NCBI GenBank assembly: GCA_045637425.1
Contig: JAZTZL010000007.1
Coordinates: 1 to 14,704, forward strand
Direction of reading: 5' to 3'
From: CAJGBR01 sp045637425
Lineage (GTDB): Bacteria; Bacteroidota; Bacteroidia; Bacteroidales; Rikenellaceae
DNA length: 14,704 nucleotides
The position numbers and the translations under genes were made by a program. This document shows, piece after piece, positions 13,688 to 14,704 of the stretch (position 1 is the first letter of the stretch; every line of letters begins with the position of its first letter). The notes under the pieces were generated by a model. That model saw only the letters and a program-made list of their open reading frames with translations. It searched no databases and was not told where the DNA came from.

Positions 13688-14704
13688 TTATAAGTTCAAA
13701 TTAATTATGCCATTATCCTTAACATCTACATCTTTATTCAGATATTGTATCGTATATAGCAAGTTAGTCATCGTCTCAGGAGAGAATATACAGGGCAAAG
13801 CATTATCTACTAAACTCTTTCTAAAAACAGCCATTCTGTCAAACGAATGTTTGGCTACGAATCGTTTGATATCCATATCCTTAATCGGCGGGGTTTTTAT
13901 TGCGAAGAAAAACTGTGGTAATCCACCTCTAAGCAGTTCGCGAGTAAATGCCAATGGAATAATCTTTATATCCTGCTCTGTAATATGGTTTGTCGAGTAA
14001 CGATATTTATTATACTCTGTCATATATTTATCATACTGAGTTTTTTTATAGAATATCTCCAACAACACCTTAGATACATACTCTTCGAGTGACTGATTTT
14101 CCACGCACTCGTTTTCATTCGGGAATCTCACCCCACCGCTGACTGTTCCGAGCATTCCGTCATAAACAGCTACTCCTCTTTCTCTTGGTTTCAGAAAGAA
14201 GTGTATGTGATCATTTTTGTGTTTTAGCGGGTCACACTCAGTAAACCAAATTGCCGACACCCCAATTGTATTTGTCAGTAGCGAATCTGCAAATGTCGGC
14301 AGTCCACCATCACACATATCAAACAGTCTTAATGTCTTATTATAGGCGTATGTGAAGTCTACGGTCAGATTTGTTCTCACCTCATTGTAGTAGCACGTTC
14401 GTTGCAAGTCACACAAATATTGTCCATTATCATCAATCTCCAGACTTTTGATTCTCAGCAATCTATCTCCGTTGAAAGTCGAAGGTTTACATTTCAGAAA
14501 CGCAGCCAGATTTCTATCTGTAATCTCCTCAACATCTTTTCTCAAAGTGTGAATATTCTGGTCGCACGAGCGAATTCTAATTCGTTTTTCAGGAGAGTTG
14601 ATATAATTGACCACTTCACAATAGTTCGTAACAATGTCCTCCGTAGTTCGGTCAATCTTCACCCTGAACGTATGACTATTGACATTATTATATTCAACAT
14701 CTTC
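13688..14704 (-). CDS. Unrecognised protein with a weak Nudix-like core (5'-truncated by window edge)
   Basis: The reading frame is open to the window edge, so the N-terminus is missing; the 338 visible residues begin EDVEYNNVNSHTFRV. A GTG at 14662 could be called as a start, but the upstream codons look equally coding. I do not recognise the family. The middle (about 133-222) has a pattern I associate with divergent Nudix-like folds: FADSLLTNTIGVSAIWFTE, an HIHFFLKPRERGVAVYDG strand-turn segment, GTVSGGV, then a helix LEEYVSKVLLEI where a Nudix box would lie. The catalytic REUXEEXGU residues are mostly absent, so activity is doubtful. There are no membrane segments. It is cotranscribed with rmlA (26-bp gap). 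Nudix homology is a low-confidence inference. Confidence 0.8.
   Translation of the reverse strand, partial: EDVEYNNVNSHTFRVKIDRTTEDIVTNYCEVVNYINSPEKRIRIRSCDQNIHTLRKDVEEITDRNLAAFLKCKPSTFNGDRLLRIKSLEIDDNGQYLCDLQRTCYYNEVRTNLTVDFTYAYNKTLRLFDMCDGGLPTFADSLLTNTIGVSAIWFTECDPLKHKNDHIHFFLKPRERGVAVYDGMLGTVSGGVRFPNENECVENQSLEEYVSKVLLEIFYKKTQYDKYMTEYNKYRYSTNHITEQDIKIIPLAFTRELLRGGLPQFFFAIKTPPIKDMDIKRFVAKHSFDRMAVFRKSLVDNALPCIFSPETMTNLLYTIQYLNKDVDVKDNGIINLNL

Noticed and set aside
1..14704. CRISPR arrays, insertion sequences, prophage or toxin-antitoxin genes
   Set aside because: Reading both strands, I saw no direct-repeat array, transposase, integrase or toxin-antitoxin pair.

Overview
The window reads as a fragment of a Bacteroidales (phylum Bacteroidota) chromosome. 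The support is the Bacteroidota promoter signature (TTTG, 19 bp, TAnnTTTG, exact in front of the tRNA), a DUF4837-type lipoprotein next to tyrS, a Bacteroidota-style nqrABCDEF operon and a small ECF sigma operon with a DUF6249-like gene. I cannot support a family or genus. Both ends are cut: the right end stops inside an open gene, and the left 54 bases are not biological. On the reverse strand they match the MGI/DNBSEQ read-2 adapter, followed by a 10-base barcode and the first two bases of the next adapter segment. The window is therefore probably a complete assembled contig from DNBSEQ reads.

Layout. (1) 1-54: adapter contamination. (2) 55-5982, minus strand: nqrA-B-C-D-E-F, a tightly coupled operon for the Na+-translocating NADH:quinone reductase, with nqrF truncated by the adapter. 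NqrC carries an extra N-terminal rubredoxin-type four-cysteine domain in front of its membrane anchor. (3) 5983-6195: divergent promoter region. (4) 6196-8517, plus strand: a DUF4837-type lipoprotein and tyrS, closed by a strong hairpin terminator. (5) 8616-8734: a consensus promoter and tRNA-CAU. (6) 8744-10243: a DUF6249-like membrane protein (minus) facing away from an ECF sigma factor and a small two-helix membrane protein (plus). The two transcription units share a perfectly symmetric pair of ECF-type promoters, TGTAACC-N13-TGCGTCTAA, read outward in both directions. (7) 10264-10297: a hairpin terminator between convergent operons. (8) 10319-13661, minus strand: rmlA-C-D-B for dTDP-L-rhamnose. 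(9) 13688-14704, minus strand: an unrecognised protein, 5'-truncated, with a weak Nudix-like core.

How the parts work together. Nqr oxidises NADH, reduces quinone and pumps Na+. The fused rubredoxin domain on NqrC should face the cytoplasm and could add a redox or regulatory input. The sigma factor probably activates its own operon and the divergent DUF6249-like gene, with the overlapping small membrane protein as a candidate anti-sigma factor, giving a compact envelope-response module. The four rml genes make the activated rhamnose donor for surface polysaccharide.

The observations most worth following are the rubredoxin-NqrC fusion, the mirror-image ECF promoters and the adapter-derived left end, which creates a false stop in nqrF.
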